A stretch of DNA of 64,000 nt from Pampus argenteus (GCA_036937835.1 CM072863.1:8190001-8254000); one strand, 5' to 3'. Positions 48,341-60,929 are shown, numbered from the stretch's first letter. Made by a program: numbers and translations. The notes: a model not told the origin generated them from the sequence alone.

Positions 48341-50581
48341 AAAAACAACTGTACACTAGATGTCCAGTCCTGGGGTCCCAGTATGCTGTTAATGAGTACC
48401 CTTTTAATGTTGCAGCTGGTAAATGTGTAATTTATTTATATATATATTACTTTACATACTGTTTACACATTGTATTTTGTGTTGTTAATCTGAAGTAAAG
48501 CCATTAGATAAATGCAGTGAAGTAAACAATACAACATCTGCCTCTGAGATACAATGGAGTAGAGTACAGTACAGTACAGATACCACTGGTAACTGGATTG
48601 ACAAACACCATGAAGTTAGCATATGCTAGCTAGTTTAGCTAACATTATATGTCAAGAAGGTGGCTATAAATGCTTAACATCATTTACGTTGCATTGTTTT
48701 ACTGCAGGTAATCAAAGTTCACTCACAGCAAACTCTCTCAGGCATGAGTGGATTACTGAACAGGCCTACTGGGCCCAGGCCCCGGGGGCCCCTAGGGCTC
48801 ATGATGCCTCTAAGGCCTCTGCATGAAGTCACTGTTATTAACTTTCTTGTCACTTAGTCAAAGCACTCATTCATGTCAATAGAGCCCTAAAGTTCCCACA
48901 GAAAAACAGATGGAATAGCCTAAACATTCACTTTGAAGATGTCACAAGAAAGAAACCAAAGGGGCGGGGCTGTTATGTGTCTCGTAATGTGCCCGTGCTC
49001 TCAGGCCGTGGACAATCATTCATGTGTAATTCATTCTAGCCTCAACAAACAAAGTGTTGCACTGTAGTCTCCAACATGACAAGAGTAACAATACGCGTTA
49101 TTATTCGCTACAAAAAGACAAAGCTTATCTCAAGGTTTGATAGACACATTCACTAACCGAAGTTTGAGAGTTTTATTTTCTTTTTTACTTTATTAGCTCA
49201 ATCAACAGTAGCATATAAACAGGTTAGAGTCAAGGGTGGAGTGTGAGCAGACAAGATCGCGTTTCTGATTGGTAGTCACTCAAATCTAATGATGATTAGC
49301 ACTGATCCGCTGTCAGCAGCAACTTTTGCTGCTATTTTTGCTTCCACCTTGTCAGCCAAATTAAAATTTCTGCTTGTTCAAGTCAAACTGCAGTTGTGTC
49401 ATATTTTTGATCAAACAGAAACATTTTGCACTTCTGAAATGTCATCAAATCCTTGATGCATTATCCAAAGCAATGTAAAAGTCAACAGAATTTATTAATA
49501 TCCAATTCTGGCTGATAAAAGGTTGTGACGTCGACTCGTGAAATTCTTATGGTGTGTATCGGTGCTTATATCTTTGCATAATCTGGGACAGGATCACAAT
49601 AGACTGCATGTACAAAACCCTGCATAAATGTTACAGTAGCATTAGGCGGCCAGACAGCTGGACTCAAGATGTGAGTGCATGGTGGATTGATGGCATCACA
49701 CATCTTCAGAGGTAGCCACCTCCCAGACTAAAACCTGAGACACACAAACACTAAAGGATTGTCTTTGTGTTGTGCGCCAACAGCACGGCTCAACTCGGCA
49801 TTTTCCAGAAGGTCATAAGAAGTAACTTTTTCATCTACTGTCTACGAGAGGACTCAACTAAAAACCTGACAAAGTGTCTGGTGTCAGTTTCAGCATTTAT
49901 TAGCAGAAACACATTACTGTCAGTAATCCCACACAGTGATTCTGGTTTCAGTTTGATGGTTAAACTAAAGTCGTGAACGGACATTTTCTGCCACCATCTT
50001 TACATTCCTCACTTGTCATAATTTACCACAAAGAAATGAAATGAAAGCATTAGTGCACCGGTTAGCATTTACCACCAATGTGATACAATTCTCTGTATTT
50101 GCTGACGGAGAGAGCAGCACAACTATGAGAGTCAGCTTTATCTGCTTACTGTTATTGCTGTGACGGAAATATAATTTAAGTGACAACAGAAAGAAAGGAA
50201 CAGAAAACAGGAACAAAGAAGAAGTGGAAGTACAGTATACATTTGGTTTTGACGTATTTACTCAAAAAAGGCCACACAGGCTGATATAACTAGCAGCGGC
50301 TGGGGAACATCATTAGTTTAATATGACAGGGTTAGGGTTGAGTTGAGTGATGTTTCATTTATTCGTTCATTTATGATATTCCTGCTGAATGCCAACACTT
50401 AAATTCATAACAATATACATCATGTGATACATGAATATGACACATGAAACATGGGAACAAATGGGAAATAGTTATTAGGAGAAACAAAAGCAAGACTAGG
50501 AGATATAAAACGTGTATTTATCAGTTCAGTGTGCAAAGCTCATAGTGTGTGGAGGAGAGGGTCTGTTTGGGATTGTTCCCC

Positions 50582-50740
50582 TCACAGTGATGCCTCAGCA
50601 GGGATGAACTCATTGCCATTTAAGGACAGACTGACTGAAGCTGCCTCACGGATACGAGACACGGCCTTCTGGATGTCCTCCTCTGTCTGTTTGATGGTGA
50701 CAACGACTCTTGACACTGGACGCAGGGAGAAATTGCTCCT
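50582..50740 (-). pseudogene. Unassigned terminal coding-like exon, SPTLC1-like
   Basis: Read on the minus strand after the acceptor-like 'cctgtaaag', the frame gives a 52-residue C terminus including VSRVVVTIKQTEEDI, then QKAVSRIREAASVSL and a TGA stop. This resembles the C terminus of serine palmitoyltransferase subunit 1 (RVVVTVEQTEEEL in human). No other SPTLC1 exon (pyridoxal-fold core) is seen between here and suox. It may be a stranded fragment of a duplicated gene, the last exon of an unknown gene, or coincidence. The acceptor's pyrimidine tract is weak. Confidence 0.35.
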
Positions 50741-50816
50741 CTTTACAGGTAACGAGCAAGGGTGAGAGTCACATGTCTCTCTAAACTAATCTACAATAGT
50801 GCGGAGCAGCTGCGTG

Positions 50817-50931
50817 TCAGAGCCTCTGGAGCTTGAACTTCTCTTCAGCTGTAACTGAAGAGTCGGGGCAAACGGTTCTCATTAGAACTTCCATAAAAGC
50901 CTCTCGGACCACATGTTCCAACACCGTGTTT
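50817..50931 (-). pseudogene. Unassigned coding-like exon (EHVVREAFMEVLM)
   Basis: It begins after a strong acceptor ('tttgtcatctctgcag' on the minus strand) and reads NTVLEHVVREAFMEVLM, then RTVCPDSSVTAEEKFKLQRL and TGA. The amphipathic, charged composition is protein-like and unlike the AT-rich surroundings. It precedes the SPTLC1-like exon by 77 bases on the same strand, but its stop prevents simple joining. I do not recognise the family. It could be a real terminal exon whose partners lie elsewhere, or a relic. Confidence 0.35.
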
Positions 50932-52803
50932 CTGCAGAGATGACAAAGCCTTTTGCTCATTATCAAGAAGACACAGGAAGTTAAATGATGCAAGTAGCAT
51001 AAATTGGTGCACTTTTTCCCCATTGATTCCCCTCTCTCATTTCTCTTAGGTCCTAGTGAGTAAATGCACACACACTCATGTCAGTGTCAACTAATTTTAT
51101 TTATCTGTTCAACTCAATTCTGCATCACCACAGCTTTAGTCCTTTAGTCATTTATGAGTCAGAGACAGATCAGAATGAAATGGTTTCTCCGGAATATATC
51201 TGTTTCTATAATAGAAAAAAAGTCTTTTCTTCAGTTTGAAAATAATGTGCAGGAGAACATCCATATAGGATAATCATGACTCATTATAATCATTAGGAAA
51301 TCACTCAGACTGACTAAAACAGGATAAATATTAGTTTTAGACTAACAATAACTGAGCTAACTGCAGATTTAACTTCATATTTTTCAAATGTTCTTATTGT
51401 AATCTATTATTCTCTCACATCTCATCCATTACATGTAACTCTCGTCCCTTCATTTATCCCATCTGCTTTCGTGCCAGATGCAACATCATTTTTTTCAGGA
51501 AGCTGTCTGAATCATTTAATATCTCATTTCCTCTGTTACCACATTTAGGAATTATTAAATAGATTATGTGACTTTTTCCTTGCTGTAATGACATCTGTGG
51601 TACTTTTTAGTGAGCAAGCAAAAATCCTGAACAGCAAGGGAAAGAATAAGTTAATATTAATGTAGTTATGCAGTATATTAATCACACTATGAAAACCCCT
51701 GCAACTTTCTTTTGAAAATAATTAGTTCAGTTGTTGTATACTGTGTCCAACTCAAAAAAGAACAGTCAAAAACAACAGAAAAAAAGCTATATTTTACATA
51801 TATCACCCTTGACCAAAAGTAATCTGTGATTTAACTGTGTTTTCTACTATCAACTTAAGAAAACAGTGGTTTTGAGTGACATAAAAATAGTTCCTAGTTC
51901 ATAGATGTGCTTTACGGAGTTGACCCTTCACCAGTTGTAGTTGCAATTGATTCAGCAGAAGTTGTAAAATTAGAGTTGTTTATTTATCATCTTCAACGAT
52001 AACGTACATTTTACACAACACATAGTCCAAACGCTAATCACAGGCCGAATAATTTGACACAAATTCAGAAGTTTCAATATGTTTTAACATTAATAAAAAA
52101 GCTGTGCAGTTACTTCAGTTCAAACTAGTTTCAAAAATGGTGTATATTATGTTTACTCTCGCTGGCCTCATGGTGTATTCACACCAAACACAAAGTGAAT
52201 TTTTCATTTCCATTTTAAAAGTTGTTTGCTTGTCATTTTGTGGACAGACCTAACAAAGCGATCATGAAGTAGTTATTTTTGTATTCTTTGGATCTATTTA
52301 TTGCAATTAAATCAAAGCAAAATATAAGTTGGGTTCATACCACTTCTAGGTCTGTAGTTGTTGTCTAGAAGTGCAGTAAATCAAGATGGTTAATGCAGTT
52401 TATCACAGCAAAACTAACAGAGATGAGTTAAAAATGTATCTTAGAGTTTACAGATAAGTGTCGGTATGACTGTTATTAGCCGTTATGAGGTCGAGCTTCA
52501 GTAACATCACGCCCTGCCTCCTCGGGTGCGGACTCAGACAGCCGGTGTCTGATTCTGTGGTCAAACTCATGCATGTTGTGCAGATAAATAAAAATAATTC
52601 TGTGGTCAAGCTCAAGTAACGCAGGATAAAAGTTGTTTCCTGCTCTGTTCTCTCCTTGAAAGGAGTCAACATCCACTCAATCTTTCTCCAAAACCTTGCC
52701 TTTCTTTACACGCATACTCGTCTGATACCAGAAGTTAATGGTAAGCAGAACCACAGCTGCAGATCAACAACGCTTCCAATGTCTTAAAAAATTAAATAAA
52801 AAG

Positions 52804-53342
52804 TAGTGGTGGGCCGTTAACGGCGTTAACACGCTGCGATAATGTGAGACTCTTATCAAGCGATATAAAAAAATACAGCCATTAATCTATTATCAAAATT
52901 GGGTTTGGAGCTGGGTCCTATAATAAGCAAACTGATGACTTTCAACGTGATATTTTAGCGCGGATGTATAAATAAATAAATAGTTTTTGAACCTCTACGC
53001 GCCTGTGAATTACCCCAACTACCACACCAAACGCTTCCCGATGGTGGCATCGACAAGAATAAGGTTGTGTGCACCTTATGCAATGCAGAATTGGTTTACT
53101 GTAGGAGTTCTTCCAGTCTCAAATACCACCTGAACGCAAAGCATCCCTTTGCTATAAGCAGTCACTGATGCATTTTGGCTCCTGCTCTAATGCATCCCCT
53201 GGCTTAAGAAACCCTTTCTCAAAGACTTTTGGTCAGTACTTCGGTATTTCGCATTCTGAACGAGCCATTTTAATCTAGATTAATTTCAAGATTTCAGTGA
53301 GATTAATCTAGATTAAAAAATTTTTATCTATGCCCACCACTA
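52804..53342. mobile_element. Decayed hAT transposon with BED zinc-finger relic, 539 bp
   Basis: The ends are exact 11-bp inverted repeats, TAGTGGTGGGC and GCCCACCACTA. They are flanked by ATAAAAAG (52796-52803) and ATTAAAAG (53343-53350), a 7-of-8 target duplication of hAT size. The interior at 53061-53149 (+) still encodes KVVCTLCNAELVY, then SSLKYHLNAKHP, the C-x2-C and H-x4-H pattern of a BED zinc finger as in ZBED-type hAT transposases. The catalytic part is missing. Subterminal palindromes TTAATCTAGATTAA occur twice (53270-53283 and 53303-53316), and gttaac occurs twice near the left end. Confidence 0.85.
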
Positions 53343-53727
53343 ATTAAAAGATTACCAGTTGCCAGTTCCAGTGGTCTCTAAAGTAAAGTCAACACGCAAC
53401 TCTAAAACAGCCTTTGCTTAAAGTAACTGCTATATAATGAACTTCATACTCTACGTTTCAATTATTTTGCAGAATAATTAAAATTATCAAGCATGATTAT
53501 AAAAATAAATGTTTTCTTTTCTATATGTCAAAAACATTCAGAATTAACTGAATCACATTCTCACCAAAAGTGCAAGTGGATCCAAATCTGACAAAACTTT
53601 TGTTTTGGTTTAGTCATTTACAGCCTTCACCAACTTTTCTCTGAGTATCACTGAAAATCTTTCCTATGTATCAATACATCCTGCTGTATTTGTTGTAATG
53701 TTTTTTTAAATATTGTAATCACAGAGT

Positions 53728-56700
53728 CTATTCTTCACTCTGGTCCTCTCTGATCTTCACCTTCACTCGGTGCCAGGCGTTACTCAGCACTCCTCTCAGA
53801 TTCCAGATGGGAGCAACCGTGTCTGGCTGCATGTTGTAACTGTTGTCGACTGCCTTGCAAATGATCTCCAGCTCTTGAGCCTCGGGAGGAAGAGGAGCCG
53901 TCAGCTCCCACAGCTTCCAGGCCCAAGCTCGTCCTGGTGGGGGAGAAGGTTCAGAAGCTTGTCCCTTCTCGCTGCTCCTCAGCTGGGCTACCTGCCACGT
54001 CTTCCCTCCATCCAGAGAAACATCTACACGCACCACCTCTCTACCTCCACCACTCCATGCATAGCCCTTCACAGTCACCTCCTCTCCACTGCGGTCGACC
54101 ACAGCACCATCTGCTGGTGTGGTGATAGCAGACTGAATGGGCAGCTCTTGAATGGCCGGAGCAGACTTGAAGTCTACTGTGTCCCAATCCGTCCCGGGGG
54201 AGAAGCCCTTGTAGTCGTTCTGCTGCCAGTGGCTGCTGCTCTCCTCTGCGCTTACTATGATCTTACCTAGCCATTTAACATTACGTGCGCCCACTATTCC
54301 CGGTACTACAACGCGGACAGGGAAACCATGGTCGGCCGGAAGATCCTTGCCATTCATTTCATAAGCCAGTAGCACATCGCCCTCCTCACTAACTGCCTTG
54401 TTTAGAGGGATGGAGGCACCGTAAGTAGTACCCGTCACATCTTTGTCCAGCCCCTCAAACTGTACATGGCGAGCCCACTGCGCCACATCGGGCCCGTATC
54501 CAGCTGCCAGCAGCACATCTTTGAGCTTTGCACCGCTCCATGTGGCGTTACTGATTGCAGCAATGCCCCAGTTCAGCCCTTTCACCTGCTTGACCTTATT
54601 CATCTCAGAACGGCGGTTACCTGCACACTGCAGCGTGGCGGTCACAGTGTGCTTGGGGAAACGAGTCTTCAAGTCCTCTAAAGTCAGCGTCAACGCCCCT
54701 CCAGGCAGTCCCTCCACGTGCAGCTGATATGAAGCTGGGTCCACCTGAGGAACTGGCAAGTGGTTCCTTTTGAAGAAGATAGCGGAGGGGGTGATGTAGC
54801 TGTCGGAGAGGATTTCAGGTGGTGGCTCTGCGTTGAAGGGTTTGAGGTTGTTGATGCGCAGAACAGGGTGACGCTCGGGGTCAGAGGAGTAGGGGTCAGA
54901 TGATTTGATAGCCTGCTGCTTCTTCAGGTCTTCTGCATTCAGCTCACCGACCTTTTATTAAACACAGACACAGAGAAGTGTTATTAGCCCACATGGGTCT
55001 AACAAGTGCAGAACATTTCGCTTTGTTTCAAATAAACTAAAGTACAAAACAAATGTGCATATCTGCATATCAATTCATCCTCCCCTTTCTGAAAGCAGTT
55101 ATATTAAATGCTGCTCTGTTCTGCTGTGCTATTTATTTTATTTTATTTTAGTTTGATTTTTTATTGATATCATAGTATAGTATAGTATGATATCTATGGT
55201 ATCTTGCAACTGTTCTACGCCAATTTCCTCATCAATAAAGTACTATCTTGTCTTGTCTTATCTTCATGTTGAATAGATGCTTGAGGAAATGCTGTTAGTG
55301 GATGTGCAGATTAACCATTTAACTGACTGAGTCTCACTTGAACTTTAAAACAAACATGTTCCTTTGTTGCAAGCTGGACTTTGGCAGATTGGCCAGTAAA
55401 ATTACAGGATTACAACACAAAAGTTATTCCCATGTTCCAGTTTCCCAGCCACAAACAGCAACCCCAAGGTGAAGCTGTGCACCCGGGGACATGTTATTGA
55501 TACATTTTAAATTGAATTCAATGACACGTTGACATGTTTTTTTTGCTGAATGTGGACACATAAGGTTACAAGCTTTGGTTAAACTGTGGAGCTCACAACC
55601 AGTTTCTGTTGCAGCTGTGTGTTGGAAACTCTTCTCCTGCCAGACCAGTGAACATCTGGTGCACCCTGACAGACTTTGTATTCTAACAGTAGCTCATTTG
55701 CTTTATAGGAAATACTTATATATAGCTTTTGTGTTAGTAAAGACGCGAGTGACCGGACTGTACCTGTTTGTGCATTTGTGATAACTATGTGATTTTTTTT
55801 TATTATTGGACAACCTTTTCTTTTTTTGCAGTTGCTTGAAACATACTTTTAAATTCATTTCATAATGTTTAAGTATTAACAGAAACTAACTCTTATATTC
55901 CCACCTTATATTCTGAGAGGATTTCCAGCACATGTTCCTGGTTGTGTACAGCATACAGAGCCCAAAAGGGTTCAAGGGCCCCGCCTGCTGCCAGCAAGAT
56001 TTTATCCCCACCTGGGTGCATAGTCACAAACTCAGTGATGTCATAGACGCTGCCTTTGTAAGTCACCCACACGCCATCTTCCAGAGAGCGGTGCTTTGTG
56101 ACTTCTTCCTGGCTGAAGATGGGAAGAGATGAAGTCTTTTCTGCGGTTGGAACTGTAATGGCGTCTGCATGCTCAGCCTGCACAGGAGAGACGAGAGGCA
56201 ACATCAGTTTTGTGATCTTAACTGTGCAACCATGCAGCAGCAGCAACATGGTCCTGAGCTGTTAATGATTTTTTTTTAAACTGTTGATTACCTGTGTTGT
56301 ATCAAAACAAAACACAGTAGAATAGAAAAGGAGGAGTAAATACATTATTTACTACTTTTTTCTAGTAGTAGTAAATGTTGAGACAGACATTTTGCAGTAA
56401 TCACTGTGTTAATTATTTACAAATCTATACAGATGAGTTGTGCAGCTGCTTGTAAAGGTTCATTTTTGTCACTGTACATGTAAGAGCTGGAACATCATTC
56501 ATAATGTTGGCAATTCTTTGATAGGTGAAGTTTGCCTTTGTATGATTTTCAGCTGCAAGAATATCATCAGTTAGTTTAAAAGAAAATGAAAAAATTACAC
56601 GATGACCCAAACAGGATGTACTAAAACATTTCTGCATTCATAGTCTGAAGCTTGAATCTTGACTTTCTCTGCACTTCCTGCAACCTTTTGACCTTCCTCT

Positions 56701-57658
56701 AAAGAGATCAGGAAGTCTGCTCAGCCTATGATGTGTATGTGTGTATGCATGTTCAGTCACGTTGAATGTGGGCAATGTGAAAAGCTAGGTCACTGCCCAC
56801 AGTGTTAATAAAAAACACAATAAAAGGGTGTGACTGATAGTGTACACGGCAAATTCCTCTTGCTTGAATTAAATATTATTTGAGTTTAAATAATTGGCCT
56901 TTCAGACAAAGCGACTTTCCACTGCTGCCATTCACTTCCAATAGTAATCTAAATCAAATCAAATCAAATTTTATTTGTATAACTCAAAGTCACAAAATAC
57001 ATTTGTCTCTGCGGGCTTTACAATCTTTACAGGGAGTGACACCCTCTGTCCTCCTAATCTACTGATTACTGATATTATTTTACATATTATTTTAATTGTC
57101 TAGTCTATACGATGTCAAGAATAATGTCAGCTGCCCATCACAAGTTTTAACAATCAAATTCTGCTTGTTTTGACATAATCTGACAAATGATTGCAGTCCT
57201 TACAGATCTCTTGGCCTTCTAACCTTGTGGTGGTGGAGGCCATAAGCCACTACAGCCCCTGTACCAGTTAGCAGTCCTGCCAGGACATGTCCCCAGCCGG
57301 GATTGTGAGCATGCTGGTGTGATCTCTGCTCGTCACTGCTGCCACTCCAGAGACGTACTGCACACGACCTCAAAGCAGGTGTCACCTGATGTCTAGGAAA
57401 TGAAAAATACAGAAATCTTTATTTTTTTATTCAGATCAAGAAAAGCTCATTACGATTCTGAAGTATTCACAGTGTAAAATTAAATATGAAGAGTAATAAC
57501 ACCACTAGTTAATTTATTGTAAACAAAAAAAAAAGTTTCTGTTTTGATGAAGCTCAGACCTTTGATCCATAATCTATGACAAACACTGATGTAATACTGT
57601 ACCTTTGGGAGTTGAGAGGGCCAAATCGAAGGCTTTGGCAGCGTCTGAGAAGCAGCAT
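53728..57658 (-). CDS. suox: Sulfite oxidase, mitochondrial, 4 coding exons, 573 aa
   Basis: It oxidises sulfite to sulfate in the mitochondrial intermembrane space and passes electrons to cytochrome c. Exons on the minus strand: 57658-57603, 57392-57224, 56177-55905 and 54951-53728, total 574 codons with stop (human 545 aa). The N terminus (MLLLRRCQSLRFG) is an Arg-rich mitochondrial presequence, followed near residue 55 by a hydrophobic Gly/Ala/Leu segment (HVLAGLLTGTGAVVAYGL). A cytochrome b5 domain (about 93-165) has haem ligands His129 (HPGG) and His153 (YAVHNQ). The molybdopterin domain and dimerisation domain share the single large exon: molybdenum-ligand Cys275 in TLQCAGNRRSEM, GLDKDVTGTTYGASIPL, HGFPVRVVVPG, GARNVKWLG, SHWQQNDYKGFSP, and C-terminal APIWNLRGVLSNAWHRV. 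All key residues are present, so an active enzyme is expected. Confidence 0.97.
55125..55262 (+). repeat. Low-complexity run and LINE-like tail in a suox intron
   Basis: (TTTTA)n and (TATAG)n runs are followed by 'ttcctcatcaataaagtac' and (TCTTG)n. This resembles 'atcaataaagta' tails that end fish LINEs. It is short and diverged and lies in the intron between the cytochrome b5 exon and the large molybdenum-domain exon. Confidence 0.4.
56945..57060 (+). repeat. Teleost 'atcaaattttatttgtata' repeat in a suox intron
   Basis: (AAATC)n leads into 'aaattttatttgtataactc', 'aaagtcacaaaatac', 'gggctttacaatctttac' and 'gacaccctctgtcctcc', a repeat I recognise as very common in spiny-rayed fishes. It is fairly well kept in this intron between the second and third coding exons. 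Confidence 0.7.
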
Positions 57659-57904
57659 TGCACTGATGTTCTATGAAGACATTAAATTAAGTAACGTTAT
57701 CAAACATCCTTTGATGTGAAATATTACACAAAAACTTGGTAAAATATAATCTGGTAAACTCAAATTAAAATCATTTGCCACGCAGACTATTATGATAATC
57801 AGAATAACCATATCCATTTTGTTTTCAATTCATTTCAATACAGACATGGGCAGCTCTGCTGTTTGTAATCCTGCTCAATATGAAAACATTCAAGTACAAT
57901 TATT

Positions 57905-58203
57905 TTCCATATCATTTAATGTGCCTATTATTATCTCAATTGATTGATTAATCTTTTTGTCTATAAAATACCGACCAATACCTGTTACAATTTCTTAGAG
58001 CTCATGGTTACATCATTAAATGTATTGTTTTATCCAATTAACAATCCAAAATGTATGTATGATAGAAAAGCTTCAAATCCTCAAATTCATGAAGGAGCAA
58101 GCAGCACATTTCTGTATTTTTGGCTAAAAAAAAAAAAGAGAATAAAATTATTATTAAAGTATCAAAATAGTTGCCAATTAACTATTAATCACTGCAGCTC
58201 TAC
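57905..58203 (+). repeat. Dispersed 'attaatc' repeat, copy upstream of suox coding exon 1
   Basis: It reads 'attatctcaattgattgatt' through 'ttcatgaaggagc' and 'caaaatagttgccaattaac' to 'attaatcactgcagctc'. The end motif (gcagctct) matches the copy that ends near 60515. It would lie in the first intron of suox. Confidence 0.65.
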
Positions 58204-59822
58204 ACAAAGACATACTCAGCCCTACTGAATACTGACTCGGTGAGTGATGTATTGGGACAATGTATGTGCAATTTGAGATAGCTGGTAAAAGCAAACATGC
58301 TGCTGTGTGCATAATTTCACACTTTACACACACTTTGTACAGTCAAATATATTGTTTCATTCTATTTTTTCAGCAAAGCTCACTAAACGTACTCTCTGTT
58401 TAAAGCTCACATACAGTTTTGTTAAAACGATCAACTGAACGTTTTAAACTCTACTCCTCCTACTGAACCAACCAACCAGTTGTTACTTCAAGCTTTACAA
58501 GGAGCCAACCAGCTAAGGGGGAGTTAACAGAGAAAAGGAGGAGGAGGAGGAGGACTGAGCCGTGACCACATACATGTTACTGGATGTAAACACAGCTTAT
58601 GATTAATTAACTACCTGAAACTTATTATCATTTAATGGGGAAATGTAATTAGACTTTATCTTCTAATGTTGACCAAGCCTTGACAGTTTAACAATAAGTG
58701 AGCAGGATGTGACTCAGTAAAGACTGAATAAAGGAATAGACTGAATGTCTCTTAGCTTTAGAAGAACATATCTGACAGGCTAACTGGAAAAATAAAGTTT
58801 ATAGATCTTTATTGTTAATCGGAAGATCAGACCCAAATTAAAAAGGCACAAAATGGTAATGCTACTTAAAAAGAAATACGACTAGCATGCGGAGGAGCTC
58901 GGCTTTATCAGTCAGTTATTCCTGCCTTATCACTATCAACAGCGGCCAATAAAGATTACTCAGGCTTATCTCCAACCAACTTTCACTGAGACAGCGAGAC
59001 AGCCAGCAGCTAGAAGACAAATTTAAGGAAAAGTGGTCCTCTCCTCCTGATTATGAAGTCTCACTCTGTTTATAGTGAGAAAAACAAGTACTGTTTCATA
59101 AAAAATAAATGGATAATGTAGATCCATTATGTTAAAAACAAGCAATAAAAACAGTTTCATCACCTCAATTCACCTTACTCAACACTATCCAGAAACTATT
59201 TTAATATATCTCTACTGACTGAGGGTTGTTTTGGTTAAGAAAGTTACATTTAAGGTCTTTAAACAGGTAGGTAAAAAACAATATCATAACACAACTGTAC
59301 TTAAAATTGATTTTTATCCTTTAACAAACTATAAAGTTTAAGAGATACAGAGCTCAAATTAAATTAAACAATAGTTTGTGGTGCACAAACAAGGACTGTG
59401 TGGTGAAAAACAACCTGTTGGTATCATAGTTTACTGACAACAAACTGTACTGACAACCTGCCCTCAGTTTACATGGTGTTTTTATGAGTGTATGAAGTTT
59501 CATATACACATCAGTGCATATATACACATGTAGGATCTGTACACACATGTTCACACTAAACTATACTATAACAACAGGAAAAACAAGTTAGCGTTAATAA
59601 TACATTTCATCACTAGCGAGCTAGTTAGCCGGACGTTTGGTCAACGTTTAAATAACTAATATATCCAGCGTAATTGAACCTTACATCGTAGCGTTAATTT
59701 AGCTAGCAATCAAGTTAGCAAGATGATAGCAAAGTGACGTCACCACCTGTTGAAATGTGTTCACAAACGGAAAAAGATGAATGTTGGTTTCAGTTCCTTC
59801 TTCTAAACACAACCAGACTCAC

Positions 59823-59990
59823 TTTTGTTGCTCTGAATTCTTGAGCCCAGATGCTCTTCGCGGTGATGAACAGCAGAAACTAGCTAACGGAGTTAACGTT
59901 ACGTCGCTCTGCAACGTAACACAAACACGGACTGAGGTGCGTTCAAGACAACTAGTGCCCAGTCCGAACCTCAACCATGAGAGGCGAGGC
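59823..59990 (-). promoter_or_regulatory. suox: Probable suox promoter and non-coding first exon
   Basis: On the minus strand a donor, 'gagcaacaaaa' then gtgagt, ends at 59823 within a locally CpG-rich stretch (59840-60020: 'cttcgcggtg', 'gttacgtcgctc', 'gaggcgaggcgg'). The first coding suox exon has an acceptor-like 'gtcttcatag' about 20 bases before its ATG, so an upstream leader exon is expected, and this is the only good candidate. The transcription start is not defined. mcrs1 ends 2.8 kb further on. Confidence 0.45.
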
Positions 59991-60189
59991 GGGGACTCTG
60001 CAACGGTCCCCCGACGACATAATGAGGTTAAAGGACCTTTTCAGAAATTAATTTGTGTATGAACACTGTGGGAGGATGGCTAATGGAGGCCTTTCTAACC
60101 AATTAAACACAGTAATAACAATTAAAGACACTCATAACCTGGAGATGCTCGCTCACAACCTTTATGAAAAACTAATGGCTTAGTTAATG

Positions 60190-60515
60190 AAATAAAAAAA
60201 TCGTTTTTTCATCATTAATCATTATCTGTCTGTTATTTTTCCCGATTAATTAATCAGCTGTTTGTTTTAGAAAATGTTGAAAAAACAAACACATTTTAAA
60301 ATAAATGCTGACCACTGTTTCTCAAATATCCAATTTTGTTTCCAATTGATCCAAATATATCCAGTTTAATATAAAAGAAACCTGAAAATATTAATATTTA
60401 AGAAGCTGTTTATTTATTTATGTATTTATTTAACTGTTAACTCGTATATCAAAATAGCCTAATTAATTTAATAGTGGCAAATTATCGATTCATTGACTAA
60501 TCGTTGTAGCTCTGA
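60190..60515 (+). repeat. Dispersed 'attaatc' repeat, long copy
   Basis: It reads 'tcatcattaatcattatctg', 'ttcccgattaattaatcagc', 'atttaagaagctg', 'caaaatagcctaattaat', 'gactaatcgttgtagctctg'. It is the same family as 33156-33478 and 57905-58203. Confidence 0.7.
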
Positions 60516-60689
60516 TATCCAATATGACCACTGATGAAAAGGCTGACGAAATATCTGGACCAAAGTGTTATTAAACAGTTATTAATGGATTACCAACATT
60601 TATGACGGCATTATTACCAAATACAATGGATACAACCTGTGTTCTTATTCTGGCTGATCAATTAAGAATTAGTACATTTCTTATTGATC

Positions 60690-60925
60690 ATTCTTAAATG
60701 AAATGAAATGAAATGAAATGAAATGAAATTTGATTTGATGAATGACTTGCTGTCCTGAACAATAATGAAAAAGTAGAATGTATTTGATAATAACAACAGC
60801 ACCAAATCAGCAGTAATAGCAGTAATAATAATAAAACATAGTGTGCCACAACATCAAGGCAAATTCCTTGTATGTGCAAACCTACTTATAAATAAAAATA
60901 AAAACTGTTATTGATTCTGATTCTC
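60690..60925 (+). repeat. (GAAAT)n run and LINE 3' tail
   Basis: About six GAAAT units (60696-60728) are followed by a piece ending 'aattccttgtatgtgcaaa', 'cctacttataaataaa', 'ttgattctgattctc'. The 'ttccttgtatgtgcaaac...gattctgattct' tail is typical of fish CR1/L2-group LINE 3' ends, by memory of the family. No reverse transcriptase is present. Confidence 0.55.
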
Positions 60926-60929
60926 TGTT

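Larger units (their letters stand above)
47730..53700. other. Intergenic region between mmp19 and suox
   Basis: About 6 kb. It contains an (ACAA)n microsatellite (48309-48340), two minus-strand coding-like exons (50582-50740 and 50817-50931) and a decayed hAT element (52804-53342). The rest is AT-rich with short frames and no recognised family. A minus-strand frame at 52476-52676 has a small internal duplication (LDHRI / FDHRI) but no known relative. Confidence 0.55.

Noticed and set aside
53770..54270. 166-codon plus-strand frame
   Set aside because: Antisense shadow of the large suox exon, whose minus-strand frame carries all sulfite oxidase motifs.
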